From Thermodesulfobacteriota bacterium (GTDB taxonomy: Bacteria; Desulfobacterota_D; UBA1144), in NCBI GenBank assembly GCA_030835345.1, contig JAURPH010000006.1:64703-128702 (forward strand): a stretch of 64,000 bases of DNA. The letters run 5' to 3'. Shown piece by piece: positions 8,393 to 20,270 of the stretch. Numbering within the stretch: position 1 is the first letter of the stretch; every line of letters begins with the position of its first letter. The translations under genes and the position numbers were made by a program. The notes under the pieces are model-generated. The model had not been told where the DNA came from. It did no database searches and saw nothing but the letters and a program-made list of their open reading frames with translations.

Positions 8393-9666
8393 AAGTAATG
8401 GTTATTGGATCAGGTGGCAGAGAGCATGCAATTTGTTGGGGGATATCAAAGAGTTCTAAGGTTGATAAGATTTATTGTGCACCGGGTAATGCAGGTATTT
8501 CTGAAATTGCTGAGAACATAGATATTAAAGCCGATGATTTAAATCAATTATTATCTTTTGCTCTAGAAGAAAAAATAGATTTTACAATTGTTGGACCGGA
8601 GCAGCCTTTATCTCTTGGAGTAGTAGATCTTTTTCAAGAAAATAATTTATTAATTTTTGGCCCAACCCAATTTGCTTCTCAATTAGAGTCTAGTAAAGAA
8701 TTTTCAAAACTCTTTATGGAAAGAAATAGTATTCCTACTGCATCTTTTAATTCATTTACATCATATGATGAAGCAGAGTCATATGTTAAAAAATCTGAGC
8801 TACCGATAGTTATAAAAGCTGATGGCCTTGCCTCTGGAAAAGGAGTTAGAGTATGCTTTGAAAGAATTGAAGCAATTGATTTCTTAAAAGACATTATGCT
8901 AGATAAAGTTTTTTCTTCTTCAGGAGAAAAAGTTGTAATAGAAAGTTTTCTTGAAGGAGAGGAAGCATCCTTTTTTATTTTTTCTGATGGTAAAAATATT
9001 CAAATGCTTGACTCATCACAAGATCATAAACGGCTTTTAGATAAAGATGAAGGCCCAAACACAGGTGGCATGGGAGCTTATTCTCCTGCACCTATAATTG
9101 ATATGGAGACTAGAACCAACATTGTAGAGATGGTTGTGAAGCCCGTTTTTGAGGGATTCAAGAAGGAAGCATTAATTTATACTGGAATTTTGTATATAGG
9201 GTTAATGATTAAAGACAAAAAACCTAGTGTTGTCGAATTTAATTGTAGATTTGGTGACCCGGAAACTCAGCCTTTACTGTTTAGAATAGATTCAGATATT
9301 TTCGATTTGTTTTACTTAACTGCATTAGGAGAGTTAGATAGCTATAAACTAAAGTGGAAAAATAAAACATCAGTAAGTGTTGTACTTGCATCAAAAGGCT
9401 ATCCCATGAAGCCTGAAACTGGGATTTGCATAAAAAACTTGGATAAGGTTAATCTAAATGATGACCAATATATCTTTCATGCTGGGACTTCTATAAAAGA
9501 CAATGAAGTTATTATTAATGGCGGAAGAGTTCTTAACATAACTGCATCCGGTGATAACTTAAAAGAGGCAATAAATTCAGCTTATAAAATAATTGATATG
9601 GTTGATTCATCTAATTTGCAATATAGAAAAGACATAGGTGCCAAAGGGCTTTTAAAAAATAGCTAA
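8389..9666 (+). CDS. purD: phosphoribosylamine-glycine ligase
   Basis: MKVMVIGSGGREHAICW...HKRLLDKDEGPNTGGMGAYSPAP...FNCRFGDPETQ. Confidence 0.97.
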   Translation: MKVMVIGSGGREHAICWGISKSSKVDKIYCAPGNAGISEIAENIDIKADDLNQLLSFALEEKIDFTIVGPEQPLSLGVVDLFQENNLLIFGPTQFASQLESSKEFSKLFMERNSIPTASFNSFTSYDEAESYVKKSELPIVIKADGLASGKGVRVCFERIEAIDFLKDIMLDKVFSSSGEKVVIESFLEGEEASFFIFSDGKNIQMLDSSQDHKRLLDKDEGPNTGGMGAYSPAPIIDMETRTNIVEMVVKPVFEGFKKEALIYTGILYIGLMIKDKKPSVVEFNCRFGDPETQPLLFRIDSDIFDLFYLTALGELDSYKLKWKNKTSVSVVLASKGYPMKPETGICIKNLDKVNLNDDQYIFHAGTSIKDNEVIINGGRVLNITASGDNLKEAINSAYKIIDMVDSSNLQYRKDIGAKGLLKNS

Positions 9667-9671
9667 ATTGC

Positions 9672-9699
9672 TTGACATAGTATATATGTGTGGCATATT
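9672..9699 (+). promoter_or_regulatory. sigma70-like promoter upstream of rpsL
   Basis: TTGACA-N16-CATATT in the purD-rpsL gap, followed by AAGAGG 5 nt before the rpsL ATG. Confidence 0.55.
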
Positions 9700-9723
9700 C
9701 AAAGGATTAAAAAAGAGGTATAA

Positions 9724-10101
9724 ATGCCAACAATTAGTCAATTAATAAAAAATTCACGCTCTGTAGAAAAGAAAAAAAGTAAATCTAGAGCTTTGCAAAA
9801 CAACCCTCAAAAGAGAGGAGTTTGTACTAGGGTTTATACCACTACACCTAAAAAACCTAATTCTGCACTTAGAAAAGTTGCTAGGATTAGACTTACGAAT
9901 GGTTTTGAAGTAACTGGATACATTCCCGGTGAAGGGCACAAGCTCCAAGAGCATTCAGTAGTTTTAATTAGAGGTGGAAGAGTAAAAGACTTACCAGGAG
10001 TGAGATATCATATTGTTAGAGGCTCTCTAGACACAACAGGTGTTGATGGAAGAAAGCAATCTAGATCAAAATATGGTACTAAAAAGCCTAAGGCTAGTTA
10101 G
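9724..10101 (+). CDS. rpsL: 30S ribosomal protein S12
   Basis: [63 protein letters not shown]. Confidence 0.99.
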   Translation: MPTISQLIKNSRSVEKKKSKSRALQNNPQKRGVCTRVYTTTPKKPNSALRKVARIRLTNGFEVTGYIPGEGHKLQEHSVVLIRGGRVKDLPGVRYHIVRGSLDTTGVDGRKQSRSKYGTKKPKAS

Positions 10102-10112
10102 ATTTATATAAT

Positions 10113-10583
10113 ATGGCAAGAAAAGGACCTGTTAAAAAAACCCCAATTCCTCAAGATACTAAATATAATAGTTCTACTATAACTAAATTTATAAATGCAA
10201 TTATGTTAGATGGTAAAAAAAGTATTGCAGAATCTGTCCTTTATGAATCATTCAAAATAATTGAAGATAAAGCAAAAACAAACCCTTTAGAGATATTTGA
10301 AGAAGCAATGACAAATGTTCAGCCACCAGTTGAAGTTAGATCAAGAAGAGTCGGTGGTGCAACATATCAAGTTCCTGTTGAGGTTAATTCAGCCAGAAAA
10401 CAGTCTTTGGCTATTAGATGGTTATTAACTGCTGCTAGAAAAAGGTCAGGAAAGAGTATGTCTTCAAAACTAGCTAATGAATTTTTAGATGCAAAAGATA
10501 GTAAAGGCGGAGCATTTAAGAAGAAAGAAGATACTATAAAAATGGCTGAAGCTAATAGAGCATTCTCACATTATCGTTGGTAG
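10113..10583 (+). CDS. rpsG: 30S ribosomal protein S7
   Basis: EEAMTNVQPPVEVRSRRVGGATYQVPVEV; follows rpsL. Confidence 0.99.
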   Translation: MARKGPVKKTPIPQDTKYNSSTITKFINAIMLDGKKSIAESVLYESFKIIEDKAKTNPLEIFEEAMTNVQPPVEVRSRRVGGATYQVPVEVNSARKQSLAIRWLLTAARKRSGKSMSSKLANEFLDAKDSKGGAFKKKEDTIKMAEANRAFSHYRW

Positions 10584-10594
10584 GTTCATAGAAA

Positions 10595-12667
10595 ATGAGT
10601 AAAGATTTAAATAAGACTAGAAACATAGGTATTGTTGCACACATTGATGCCGGTAAAACAACTACAACTGAAAGAATTCTTTTTTACACAGGAAAAAGCT
10701 ATAAAATTGGTGAAGTTCATGATGGAGCTGCAACCATGGATTGGATGGAGCAAGAAAGAGAAAGGGGTATCACTATAACCTCAGCAACAACTGCATGCAG
10801 TTGGGACAATCATGATATCAACATTATTGATACACCTGGACACGTTGATTTTACTATCGAAGTTGAAAGATCTCTCAAGGTTTTAGATGGTGCATGTGTT
10901 GTTTTTGATAGTGTCGGAGGTGTTGAACCTCAATCTGAGACAGTTTGGCGACAAGCAGACAGATATAAAGTACCCAGAATGTGTTTTGTTAATAAAATGG
11001 ATAGAACAGGTGCAAATTTTCAAAGGACAGTCGACCAAATTAAAAATCGTTTAGGTTCAAATCCTGTTAGGTTACATATCCCATATTTTAAAGCGGACTT
11101 ATTTGAAGGAATTGTAGATTTGATTGAAATGAAACTAGCTTTATGGGATGGTGAATCGTTAGGTGCTAAATTTGAATTAATTGATATACCAGAAGACATT
11201 AAATCTGAAGCAGAAGAAGCAAGAGAAAATTTAATGGAGCATTTGTCAGATCATGATGAATCTATAATGGAAGATTTTCTTGAGGGAAATGAAATTGATA
11301 AAGAGAGAATAATAGAAGCAATAAGAAAGCAGACTATTAATCTTGATATTGTCCCTGTTTTATGCGGATCAGCTTTTAAGAATAAGGGTGTTCAGCTATT
11401 ACTGGATGCAGTTGTAAGATACCTCCCATCTCCACTTGATATTCCACCTGTAAATGGTGTTGATCCATCAGATGAAGAGAAAATTATGGAAAGAAAGGCT
11501 GATGACAAAGAGCCATTATCTGCATTAGCTTTTAAAATTATGACAGACCCTTTTGTTGGCACAATAACATACATAAGAGTTTATTCTGGAGTATTAAATT
11601 CGGGAACTCCAGTCTTTAATCCACTTAAAAATTCAACTGAAAGAGTAGGCAGACTATTAAAAATGCATGCCGATAAAAGAGAAGAGATTACATCTGTTGG
11701 AGCTGGTGACATAGCAGCAGCAGTAGGATTAAAAGATACTTATACTGGTGAGACATTATGCGATAAATCAAAGCCAATTATTCTTGAGAGTCTAAATTTC
11801 CCAGACCCTGTTATTTCTGTCGCAATTGAGCCTCAAACAAAAGCTGATCAAGAGAAGCTAGGTATGGCTCTTAACAAGCTAGCTATTGAGGACCCTTCTT
11901 TTAAAGTAAAAGTTGATCACGAAACAAATCAAACAATTATTTCAGGAATGGGAGAGCTTCATCTTGAGATTATTGTCGATCGACTTAAAAGAGAATTTAA
12001 TGTTGAAGCCAAGGTTGGTGCTCCACAGGTTGCATATAGAGAGACAATCAGAGGATCAAGTGAAGCAGAACAGAAATATATCAAACAAACCGGTGGCAAG
12101 GGTCAATATGGTCATGTAAAAATCAGAATTGAACCTATGGATACAGGCGGTGGCTTTGAATTTGTAAACGAAATAAAGGGTGGAGCTATTCCAAAAGAAT
12201 TTATTCCAGCCGTTGAAAAAGGAATAACAGAGGCAATGACTAGTGGTGTTGTCGCAGGTTATGAAGTAGTGGATGTCAAGGTTACACTTTATGATGGCTC
12301 TTTCCATGATGTTGATTCATCTGAAATGGCTTTCAAAATTGCAGGCTCACTTGCCTTTAAAGATGCAGTAAAGAAAGCAGGGGCAGTTGTTCTTGAGCCT
12401 ATGATGAAAGTTGAGGTTGTCTGTCCGGAAGATTTTATGGGAACTGTTATTGGAGATTTGAGTTCTAGAAGGGGTAAAGTCCAAGGTACTGAACTAAGAG
12501 GTGAATTACAAGGTGTACAATCTGAAGTACCTTTATCTGAGATGTTTGGATATGCAACAGATGTAAGGTCCTTGACAGAAGGTCGAGCAACATTTACAAT
12601 GGAGTTTTCAACTTATGCAGATGTTCCACCGAATATCTATGAGCAGTTGAAATTAAAAGAAGCATAA
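10595..12667 (+). CDS. fusA: elongation factor G
   Basis: [25 protein letters not shown]...[16 protein letters not shown]. Confidence 0.99.
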   Translation: MSKDLNKTRNIGIVAHIDAGKTTTTERILFYTGKSYKIGEVHDGAATMDWMEQERERGITITSATTACSWDNHDINIIDTPGHVDFTIEVERSLKVLDGACVVFDSVGGVEPQSETVWRQADRYKVPRMCFVNKMDRTGANFQRTVDQIKNRLGSNPVRLHIPYFKADLFEGIVDLIEMKLALWDGESLGAKFELIDIPEDIKSEAEEARENLMEHLSDHDESIMEDFLEGNEIDKERIIEAIRKQTINLDIVPVLCGSAFKNKGVQLLLDAVVRYLPSPLDIPPVNGVDPSDEEKIMERKADDKEPLSALAFKIMTDPFVGTITYIRVYSGVLNSGTPVFNPLKNSTERVGRLLKMHADKREEITSVGAGDIAAAVGLKDTYTGETLCDKSKPIILESLNFPDPVISVAIEPQTKADQEKLGMALNKLAIEDPSFKVKVDHETNQTIISGMGELHLEIIVDRLKREFNVEAKVGAPQVAYRETIRGSSEAEQKYIKQTGGKGQYGHVKIRIEPMDTGGGFEFVNEIKGGAIPKEFIPAVEKGITEAMTSGVVAGYEVVDVKVTLYDGSFHDVDSSEMAFKIAGSLAFKDAVKKAGAVVLEPMMKVEVVCPEDFMGTVIGDLSSRRGKVQGTELRGELQGVQSEVPLSEMFGYATDVRSLTEGRATFTMEFSTYADVPPNIYEQLKLKEA

Positions 12668-12693
12668 TTTTATTTTTTAGGAGGGACATTTAG

Positions 12694-13887
12694 ATGTCTA
12701 AAGAAAAATTTGAGAGGAATAAACCTCACTGTAATATAGGAACAATTGGTCACGTTGATCATGGTAAAACTACTCTTACTGCTGCCATAACTATGACTTT
12801 AAATAAAGCTGGTGGTGGTGAAGCAATGTCATATGAAGATATTGATAATGCTCCTGAAGAAAAAGAAAGAGGAATTACTATTAATACTGCTCATGTTGAA
12901 TATGAAACTGAAGCTCGTCATTATGCTCATGTTGATTGTCCAGGACACGCTGACTATGTTAAAAACATGATAACAGGTGCTGCACAAATGGACGGTGGAA
13001 TCTTAGTTGTTAGTGCAACTGACGGACCAATGCCACAAACCAGAGAACATATACTTTTAGCTCGTCAAGTTGGAGTACCAAGATTGGTTATCTTTTTAAA
13101 TAAGGTTGATCAATTAGGTGGAGACCAAGAATTAGTTGAATTAGTTGAATTAGAAGTTAGAGAACTATTAAATGAATACGGATTTGAAGGGGACGACACT
13201 CCAATAATTTCCGGTTCAGCATTAGCAGCAGTTGAAGGCTCAGATGCTGAAATAGGCGAAAATGCAATTAAAGAGTTAATGTCTAAAGTTGACGAGTGGA
13301 TTCCACAACCTGCAAGGGATATAGACAAGCCTTTTTCATTAGCAATTGAAGATGTTTTTTCAATTTCAGGTAGAGGTACTGTTGTTACAGGTAGAGTAGA
13401 GCAAGGGAAGGTTAACTCTGGAGATAAAATTGAAATTGTAGGGATTAAAGACACAATCGAAACAACTGCTACAAGCTTGGAGATGTTTAGAAAAATTCTA
13501 GATTATGCTGAAGCTGGAGATAATGTAGGTGTTTTATTAAGAGGTATTGAAAAAGATGATGTAGAAAGAGGACAAGTTTTATGTCAACCTGGATCTATTA
13601 AGCCTCATAAAAAGTTTGAAGCTGAAGTCTATGTATTAAAAAAAGAAGAGGGTGGTAGACATACCCCATTCTTTAAAGGATATAGACCTCAATTCTATTT
13701 TAGAACAACTGATGTAACAGGTTCAATTGAACTTGGAGAAAATGTAGAAATGGTAATGCCTGGGGATAATACAAAAATGAATGTAGAATTAATTGTTCCC
13801 GTTGCTATGACTGAAGGTCTTAAGTTTTCAATTCGTGAAGGCGGAAGAACAGTTGGAGCTGGTGTTATAGGGAAAATTATAGAGTAA
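12694..13887 (+). CDS. tuf: elongation factor Tu
   Basis: [21 protein letters not shown]...[21 protein letters not shown]. Confidence 0.99.
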   Translation: MSKEKFERNKPHCNIGTIGHVDHGKTTLTAAITMTLNKAGGGEAMSYEDIDNAPEEKERGITINTAHVEYETEARHYAHVDCPGHADYVKNMITGAAQMDGGILVVSATDGPMPQTREHILLARQVGVPRLVIFLNKVDQLGGDQELVELVELEVRELLNEYGFEGDDTPIISGSALAAVEGSDAEIGENAIKELMSKVDEWIPQPARDIDKPFSLAIEDVFSISGRGTVVTGRVEQGKVNSGDKIEIVGIKDTIETTATSLEMFRKILDYAEAGDNVGVLLRGIEKDDVERGQVLCQPGSIKPHKKFEAEVYVLKKEEGGRHTPFFKGYRPQFYFRTTDVTGSIELGENVEMVMPGDNTKMNVELIVPVAMTEGLKFSIREGGRTVGAGVIGKIIE

Positions 13888-13891
13888 TTAT

Positions 13892-14212
13892 ATGGAAACC
13901 GCACCAAAAGTAAGAATCAAGCTTAAATCATTTGATCATAAGCTTTTAGACAAGTCGACTTTCGATATTGTTGATACAGTTAAAAGAACTGGAGCAAAGG
14001 TTGCAGGTCCAATTCCGTTACCAACGGACATTTCAAAAACTTGTGTTTTAAGAGCACCACATGTTTATAAAGATGCAAGAGAACATTTTGAAATGAGGAC
14101 TCACAAGCGCCTTGTAGACATTCTTGAACCTACTCAGCAAACTATCGATTCATTAATGAAATTGGATCTTGCTTCTGGAGTAGAGGTAGAAATAAAACTA
14201 CAAGGTGTATAA
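13892..14212 (+). CDS. rpsJ: 30S ribosomal protein S10
   Basis: [13 protein letters not shown]...GPIPLPT...[11 protein letters not shown]. Confidence 0.98.
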   Translation: METAPKVRIKLKSFDHKLLDKSTFDIVDTVKRTGAKVAGPIPLPTDISKTCVLRAPHVYKDAREHFEMRTHKRLVDILEPTQQTIDSLMKLDLASGVEVEIKLQGV

Positions 14213-14986
14213 ATGTCTGAAGATATAAAAAAAGAAAACCAATCAGAAGATCAAGTGTCAACTAAGGAAGAGCCAAAATCGGATACATCTTCTTCGGAAG
14301 ATACTATTGTTGAAGAGACATCAAGCGAACAGACTACTGAAAATGAATTAGATTCTATCAAGCTTAGTGGTCTAATGGGCACTAAGTTAGGAATGACACA
14401 GTCAATTATGGATGATGGTAGAGTTATTCCAACTACCTTAATTCAACTTGGACCTTGCTATGCACTTGAAAAGAAAGAAAAAAATAATAAATGCTCAGTT
14501 AAGGTAGGTTTTTTAGATGTTAAACCTACTTCCTTGAACAAACCTAAGCTTTCATATTTCTCAAAATTAAATGTTAAGCCAGTTAAACATATAAAAGAGT
14601 TTGATTTATTAGAAGATATTGAAATTAAACCTGGAGCTGTAATTAAAGCTGATATCTTTAAAGAAGGTGATATTGCTGATGTTACTGCAGACTCAAAAGG
14701 TAAAGGTTTTGCTGGAGTAATAAAAAGACATAATTTTGCTGGCCTAAGACATACACATGGAACTCCTCAGAATCAGAGATCAGCTGGATCAATTGGTGCA
14801 TGTGCATATCCGGGAAGAGTTTGGAAAGGCCAAAAGATGGCTGGAAGATATGGCGGAAAAACATCAACTATTCAAGGATTAGAAGTTCTTAAAATCGATA
14901 TAGAAAAGAATATAATTTTTATAAAAGGATCGGTACCAGGATCTAAAGGTGCTTTGGTTTATGTTAACCATACTAGGAAAGGATAA
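14213..14986 (+). CDS. rplC: 50S ribosomal protein L3 with a 50-aa acidic N-terminal extension
   Basis: Core begins LSGLMGTKLGMTQ; HNFAGLRHTHGTPQNQRSAGSIGACAYPGRVWKGQKMAGRYG. Confidence 0.97.
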   Translation: MSEDIKKENQSEDQVSTKEEPKSDTSSSEDTIVEETSSEQTTENELDSIKLSGLMGTKLGMTQSIMDDGRVIPTTLIQLGPCYALEKKEKNNKCSVKVGFLDVKPTSLNKPKLSYFSKLNVKPVKHIKEFDLLEDIEIKPGAVIKADIFKEGDIADVTADSKGKGFAGVIKRHNFAGLRHTHGTPQNQRSAGSIGACAYPGRVWKGQKMAGRYGGKTSTIQGLEVLKIDIEKNIIFIKGSVPGSKGALVYVNHTRKG

Positions 14987-15603
14987 TGGATTTAGAAATA
15001 ATAAATTTAGAAAATAAATCTGCAGGAAAAGTTTCTTTTGATATTGATGAAAATAAAGTAATCAATAGGTTTGCTATTAGTCAAGTAGTTAAGTGGCAAC
15101 TAGCTAAAAGAAGATCTGGTACTGCTGCAACAAAAAATAGAGCACTGGTTGCAGGAAGTGGAAAGAAACCTTTTAAACAAAAGGGTACTGGTAATGCTAG
15201 AGCTGGAACCAGAACTTCTCCAATTTGGAGAGGTGGTGGTGTTATATTTGGCCCCCAACCAAAAGACTGGTCAATTAGTGTTCCAAAGAAAATAAGAAAA
15301 TTAGCACTCAATAACACTATTTTGTATAAACTTCAAAAGAAAGAACTATTGATACTTGATTCACTTCAGATAGAGTCTAACAAGACTAAAGATCTTGCTA
15401 ATAAATTAGTTAACTTAAATCTTGGAAAGAAAATTCTTATTGTTACTGATAATAATGATTCAAATCTAGAACTCTCTTCAAGGAACCTTCAAAATGTAAA
15501 GGTTATAAAATCTGATGGATTAAATGTTTATGATTTATTGAACTCAAATTCAGTTTTAATTGATAAAGATGCAGTTGAAAAAATTTTAGGGAGAATTAAA
15601 TAA
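14986..15603 (+). CDS. rplD: 50S ribosomal protein L4
   Basis: KPFKQKGTGNARAGTRTSPIWRGGGVIFGP. Confidence 0.97.
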   Translation: MDLEIINLENKSAGKVSFDIDENKVINRFAISQVVKWQLAKRRSGTAATKNRALVAGSGKKPFKQKGTGNARAGTRTSPIWRGGGVIFGPQPKDWSISVPKKIRKLALNNTILYKLQKKELLILDSLQIESNKTKDLANKLVNLNLGKKILIVTDNNDSNLELSSRNLQNVKVIKSDGLNVYDLLNSNSVLIDKDAVEKILGRIK

Positions 15604-15893
15604 TGAAAAAATTTATTTCAGATATCATTATTAAACCTTTGATGACGGAAAAAACTGCCTCTTTAGGAGAGTCGCAATGTTATGTGTTCGAAGTTTCTCC
15701 AAATGCTACAAAAAATGAAATAAGAGATTCAATTCAAAAATTTTTTGATGTTAAAGTTAAAGATATTAGAACGTCTATAAAACCTGGTAAAAAAGTTACG
15801 AAAGCTGGAAGAACAATAGGTAAAAGGTCTAAGCAGAAAAAAGCTTTTGTGACACTTAAAGAAGGAAGTATTGAACTAATTCAAGGAGTGTAA
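15603..15893 (+). CDS. rplW: 50S ribosomal protein L23
   Basis: [13 protein letters not shown]...[22 protein letters not shown]. Confidence 0.97.
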   Translation: MKKFISDIIIKPLMTEKTASLGESQCYVFEVSPNATKNEIRDSIQKFFDVKVKDIRTSIKPGKKVTKAGRTIGKRSKQKKAFVTLKEGSIELIQGV

Positions 15894-15894
15894 A

Positions 15895-16743
15895 ATGGCT
15901 ATTCAAAAATATAAACCTACTAGTCCTGGAAGACGTTTTATGACATCAGCTGACTTTGATGAAATAACTTCAAAAGTTCCTCATAAAGCTTTAGTTAAAT
16001 CTGTACATAAAAAGAAAGGAAGAAATAATAACGGACGCATAACTTCTAAAAGTAGAGGTGGTGGTGCAAAAAAATTATATAGAATAATTGACTTTAAAAG
16101 AAATAAAATAGATATACCAGGAATAGTTCAAACCATAGAATATGATCCAAACAGGTCGGCTAGAATTGCTCTTATAAATTATAAAGATGGTGAAAAAAGA
16201 TATATACTCGCACCATTAGGTATCAAGGTTGGCGATCAAATTATTTCAGCTGAAAAGACAGAAATTATTACAGGTAATTCCTTATTGTTAAAAAATATTC
16301 CAGAGGGCACATTGGTTCACAATGTTGAAATGGCCCCGAAGGGTGGCGGAAAAATTGCTAGATCTGCCGGTGGTTATGCTACTGTCCTTGGAACTGAAGG
16401 TTCATTAACTCAAATTAAACTTGCATCCGGCGAAACAAGAAAGCTTTTAGCTGAATGTAGAGCAACAGTAGGTAAGCTTGGAAATGAAAAGCATAATCAA
16501 GTAGTAATAGGTAAGGCAGGAAGAAAAAGATATTTAGGTAGAAGACCTATAGTAAGAGGCGTTGCAATGAACCCTGTTGATCACCCACATGGTGGTGGAG
16601 AAGGTAAAGCAGCAAGAGGTAACCCACATCCTGTTTCTAAATGGGGATGGATTACAATTGGTAAGAAGACTAGAAATAATCCTAAAACTGATAAGATGAT
16701 AGTCAAAAGAAGAAGAATTGGTTACGGGATGGATAAGAGGTAA
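15895..16743 (+). CDS. rplB: 50S ribosomal protein L2
   Basis: [19 protein letters not shown]...[17 protein letters not shown]. Confidence 0.99.
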   Translation: MAIQKYKPTSPGRRFMTSADFDEITSKVPHKALVKSVHKKKGRNNNGRITSKSRGGGAKKLYRIIDFKRNKIDIPGIVQTIEYDPNRSARIALINYKDGEKRYILAPLGIKVGDQIISAEKTEIITGNSLLLKNIPEGTLVHNVEMAPKGGGKIARSAGGYATVLGTEGSLTQIKLASGETRKLLAECRATVGKLGNEKHNQVVIGKAGRKRYLGRRPIVRGVAMNPVDHPHGGGEGKAARGNPHPVSKWGWITIGKKTRNNPKTDKMIVKRRRIGYGMDKR

Positions 16744-16750
16744 TTAAGGT

Positions 16751-17035
16751 ATGGGTAGATCAATTAAAAAAGGACCATTTGTTGATGACAAGCTAATGAA
16801 AAAAGTCATTAAAGCTAAAGAAGAGGACAGTCAAAAAATAATTAAAACATGGTCTAGAAGATCTATGATAGTTCCTGAGATGATAGGTTTAACCTTTGCT
16901 GTATATAATGGAAAAAAATTTGTTCCTGTCTATGTAACTGAATATATGTTGGGACATAAGCTTGGAGAGTTCTCACCAACAAGAACTTTTATTTCTCATG
17001 CAGGTGGAGATAAAAAATCAAGGGTAGGAAGATAA
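16751..17035 (+). CDS. rpsS: 30S ribosomal protein S19
   Basis: [15 protein letters not shown]...[13 protein letters not shown]. Confidence 0.98.
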   Translation: MGRSIKKGPFVDDKLMKKVIKAKEEDSQKIIKTWSRRSMIVPEMIGLTFAVYNGKKFVPVYVTEYMLGHKLGEFSPTRTFISHAGGDKKSRVGR

Positions 17036-17038
17036 AAT

Positions 17039-17377
17039 ATGATATCAAAAGCTGTAAATAAATATATAAGAAGAACCCCAAGAAAAGTTAATACTGTATT
17101 AGATGTTATTAGAGGAAAAAATGTCGATTATGCATTCATGCTTTTGAAAGCAATTACTAAGGGTGCAAAAGAAGAAGTTTCAAAAACTTTAAAATCTGCA
17201 GTATCAAATGCTTATGAAAAGGGTTATACAGATACAGCTAAAATTTCTATTTCTGAAGCCTATAGCACTGAAGGACCAATCTTTAAGAGGTTCAAAGCTA
17301 GGGCTATGGGAAGAGCTACTAGAAGATATAAAAGAACAAGCCATATAACTATTATATTAAAAGAGGAGTCAAATTAA
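17039..17377 (+). CDS. rplV: 50S ribosomal protein L22
   Basis: [19 protein letters not shown]...[20 protein letters not shown]. Confidence 0.97.
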   Translation: MISKAVNKYIRRTPRKVNTVLDVIRGKNVDYAFMLLKAITKGAKEEVSKTLKSAVSNAYEKGYTDTAKISISEAYSTEGPIFKRFKARAMGRATRRYKRTSHITIILKEESN

Positions 17378-18054
17378 TGGGACAAAAAGTAAATCCAATA
17401 TCATTAAGAATAGGTATTACAAGATCATGGCCTTCTAATTGGTTTGTTTCAAATAAAAACAAATATAAAGATTATCTGCATGAAGATCTTAAAATAAGAA
17501 CCCATGTTAAGAAAAAGTTTTTTCAAGCTGGAATTTCTAAATTAGAAATAGAGCGTTCATCTGATGAAAAAGTAAGACTTGTAGTTTACTGCTCAAAGCC
17601 TGGACTATTAATCGGTAGAAAAGGTGTCGATATAGATTTATTGAGAAAAGATTTAAAAAAGATGATTAAAAAAGATGCTTATATTGATATAAGAGAAGTA
17701 AAAAGGCCTGAAATAGATTCACAACTAGTTGCAGAAAATATAGCATTACAATTAGAAAGAAGAGTTACTTACAGAAGAGCAATGAAAAGAAGCATGTCAT
17801 CAGCACTCAGATTAGGTGCTATAGGGATTAAAGTTATGGTCTCAGGAAGACTCGGTGGTGCTGAGATTGCTAGAAGTGAATGGTATAGAGAGGGAAGAGT
17901 CCCTTTGAGTACATTAAGAGCTGATATTGATTATGGTTTTGCTGAGGCGGCAACTACTTATGGGATTATAGGAATAAAGGTTTGGATTTTTAAAGGTGAA
18001 GTTATAAAAAGAAAAGAAAAAATAGCAAAAGGAGCAGGAAATGCTACAGCCTAA
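17377..18054 (+). CDS. rpsC: 30S ribosomal protein S3
   Basis: [23 protein letters not shown]...[14 protein letters not shown]. Confidence 0.98.
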   Translation: MGQKVNPISLRIGITRSWPSNWFVSNKNKYKDYLHEDLKIRTHVKKKFFQAGISKLEIERSSDEKVRLVVYCSKPGLLIGRKGVDIDLLRKDLKKMIKKDAYIDIREVKRPEIDSQLVAENIALQLERRVTYRRAMKRSMSSALRLGAIGIKVMVSGRLGGAEIARSEWYREGRVPLSTLRADIDYGFAEAATTYGIIGIKVWIFKGEVIKRKEKIAKGAGNATA

Positions 18055-18463
18055 AAAAACAAAACATAGAAAAATGCATAAAGGCCGTGTTAGAGGGGTT
18101 GCCACTAAAGGCAACAAAGTATCTTTTGGAGAATTTGGTTTACAAGCTTTGGATTTTTCTAGAATCACTGGAAGGCAAATTGAAGCTGCTAGGATTGCAA
18201 TAACAAGAAAAGTAAAAAGGGGTGCAAAACTTTGGATTAGAATCTTTCCTCATAAACCTGTTTCTAAAAAACCTGCTGAGGTTAGAATGGGTAAAGGTAA
18301 GGGAGATATAGATAGATATGTTGCTCCAATAAAAAAAGGAACAATGATTTATGAGATTGCTGGTGTTGATGAGGAGCTTGCAAGAGAAGCCTTAAGATTA
18401 GCTTCTGCAAAGCTTCCTGTAAGAACCAGGATTGTTGTCAGAACGAGAGGTTTATTGATATAA
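18041..18463 (+). CDS. rplP: 50S ribosomal protein L16
   Basis: [19 protein letters not shown]...[26 protein letters not shown]. Confidence 0.98.
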   Translation: MLQPKKTKHRKMHKGRVRGVATKGNKVSFGEFGLQALDFSRITGRQIEAARIAITRKVKRGAKLWIRIFPHKPVSKKPAEVRMGKGKGDIDRYVAPIKKGTMIYEIAGVDEELAREALRLASAKLPVRTRIVVRTRGLLI

Positions 18464-18660
18464 TGAATATGTCTGATATTAAAAAGTTAGATACTGAAGA
18501 AATTCAAAACAAAGTTGTTGAGCTTAAAGATTCAATTCTTAAAGCAAAAATTTCTAAGTTGAATCAGGGTGATTTTGATTCAAATACATTTAATAAAATA
18601 AAAAAAGATATTGCAAGATGTCTTACTGAATTAAATATTCGAAATCAGGAGAATAAATAA
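18463..18660 (+). CDS. rpmC: 50S ribosomal protein L29
   Basis: Short protein between L16 and S17 with an L29-like C-terminus (IKKDIARCLTELNIRNQ). Confidence 0.9.
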   Translation: MNMSDIKKLDTEEIQNKVVELKDSILKAKISKLNQGDFDSNTFNKIKKDIARCLTELNIRNQENK

Positions 18661-18920
18661 TGAGTAGGGGAAGAATGAGAGAAATAACAGGTACTGTGAC
18701 TAAAAATTCATCAGATAAAACAGTTATGATTCAAACTGAAACAAAGAGCAAAAATAAAAAATATAACAAAATTGTTGTACTTAAAAAACAATTTTCAGTT
18801 CATGACGAAAAAAATGAAGCAAAAGTTGGAGACCAAATTAGGATTATTGAAACGAAGCCAATAAGTAAAAACAAAAGATGGAAATTAGTTGAAATTGTTG
18901 CAAAAGGAGAGAACTTATGA
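18660..18920 (+). CDS. rpsQ: 30S ribosomal protein S17
   Basis: [27 protein letters not shown]...[24 protein letters not shown]. Confidence 0.96.
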   Translation: MSRGRMREITGTVTKNSSDKTVMIQTETKSKNKKYNKIVVLKKQFSVHDEKNEAKVGDQIRIIETKPISKNKRWKLVEIVAKGENL

Positions 18921-19285
18921 TTCAAACAGAGACACAATTAGTTTCTGCAGATAATTCAGGAGCTAAGAAGCTCAATGTTATTAATCTGAAAGGTGGCTCT
19001 TTTAGACGATATGCAAGAATTGGAGATATCGTAACTGTATCTATTAGGGCTGCAATTCCAAACTCTAAAGTTGAAAAAGGAAAAATATTTCAAGCTGTAA
19101 TAGTTAGAACAAAGAAAGAGTTAAGAAGGAATGATGGATCATACATTCGATTTGATGATAATGCGGCAGTATTGATTAATAAAGATAATCAGCCAATTGG
19201 TACTAGGATATTTGGTCCAGTTGCAAGAGAGTTAAGAAACAAAGGTTTCATGAAAATTGTTTCATTGGCTCCGGAGGTTATATAA
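18917..19285 (+). CDS. rplN: 50S ribosomal protein L14
   Basis: [22 protein letters not shown]...[28 protein letters not shown]. Confidence 0.98.
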   Translation: MIQTETQLVSADNSGAKKLNVINLKGGSFRRYARIGDIVTVSIRAAIPNSKVEKGKIFQAVIVRTKKELRRNDGSYIRFDDNAAVLINKDNQPIGTRIFGPVARELRNKGFMKIVSLAPEVI

Positions 19286-19522
19286 GTGGCAAATTCACGT
19301 AGACCAAAAAAAGGTCAAGAAGTTAAAATTATTGCAGGGAAGTATAAAGGCCAAGTTGGTAAAGTTTTGTCAGTATTTCCTAAGGAAGATAAATTGATCA
19401 TAGAAAATATAAATGTTGCCAAAAGACATATGAAACCTAATCAACAAAATCAGACTGGTGGAATCATCAGTAAGGAAAAACCAATTCACATTTCAAACGT
19501 TAAGGTGATTGCAAATGCTTAG
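19286..19522 (+). CDS. rplX: 50S ribosomal protein L24 (GTG start)
   Basis: KKGQEVKIIAGKYKGQVGKVLSVFP. Confidence 0.95.
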   Translation: MANSRRPKKGQEVKIIAGKYKGQVGKVLSVFPKEDKLIIENINVAKRHMKPNQQNQTGGIISKEKPIHISNVKVIANA

Positions 19523-20063
19523 TTTAAGAGAACAGTATAAAGAATTAGTGCCTGAAATTTTATCTAATTTAAATTATTCAAATAAAATGGAAGTACCGAA
19601 AATTGTTAAAGTTTCTATAAACATGGGACTAGGTAAAATTTCTGATGCTGGTAAAGATGGGAAACTTATTGAGGAAGCTGTTGAAGAATTATCAAGAATT
19701 GCAAACCAAAGGGCTGTTGCTACAAAGGCTAAAAAATCTGAAGCAGGATTCAAGTTAAGAGAGGGCTCATCTATAGGTGCAAGAGTTACCCTCAGAGGTA
19801 ATTTAATGTACGAGTTTCTAATGAAGCTACTCCATTTAGCATTACCTAGGGTTAGAGATTTTAGAGGTATATCTAGAAAAGCATTCGATAAAAGTGGGAA
19901 TTATAATTTAGGTATCACAGATCATTTAATTTTCCCAGAAATTGATCCGACTAAGACATCAAAAAACAAAGGTATGAATATTACTATAGTAACAACAGCA
20001 AATAAAGATGAAGATGCACTTTTTCTATTAGAAAAATTGGGGTTTCCATTCAAAAAGAATTAG
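19509..20063 (+). CDS. rplE: 50S ribosomal protein L5
   Basis: [14 protein letters not shown]...[25 protein letters not shown]. Confidence 0.98.
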   Translation: MQMLSLREQYKELVPEILSNLNYSNKMEVPKIVKVSINMGLGKISDAGKDGKLIEEAVEELSRIANQRAVATKAKKSEAGFKLREGSSIGARVTLRGNLMYEFLMKLLHLALPRVRDFRGISRKAFDKSGNYNLGITDHLIFPEIDPTKTSKNKGMNITIVTTANKDEDALFLLEKLGFPFKKN

Positions 20064-20074
20064 GAGTTTATATT

Positions 20075-20260
20075 ATGGCAAAAAAATCAATGATAGTTAA
20101 AGCTAATAAAAAGCAAAAATTTAAAGTTAGAGAATATAATAGGTGTCCTTTAACAGGAAGACCAAGAGGGTTCATTAGAAAATTTGGAATGAGTAGAAAT
20201 GCTTTTAGAAAATTAGCCAGTGAAGGACTAATTCCTGGTGTAAAAAAGGCGAGTTTCTAG
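20075..20260 (+). CDS. rpsN: 30S ribosomal protein S14, short form without the zinc cysteines
   Basis: [41 protein letters not shown]; 61 aa. Confidence 0.96.
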   Translation: MAKKSMIVKANKKQKFKVREYNRCPLTGRPRGFIRKFGMSRNAFRKLASEGLIPGVKKASF

Positions 20261-20270
20261 AGAGGAAAAA

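Noticed and set aside
12056-12307. ORFs inside fusA (11913-12119 + and 12056-12307 -)
   Set aside because: Out-of-frame readings of the EF-G gene; no independent start signals.
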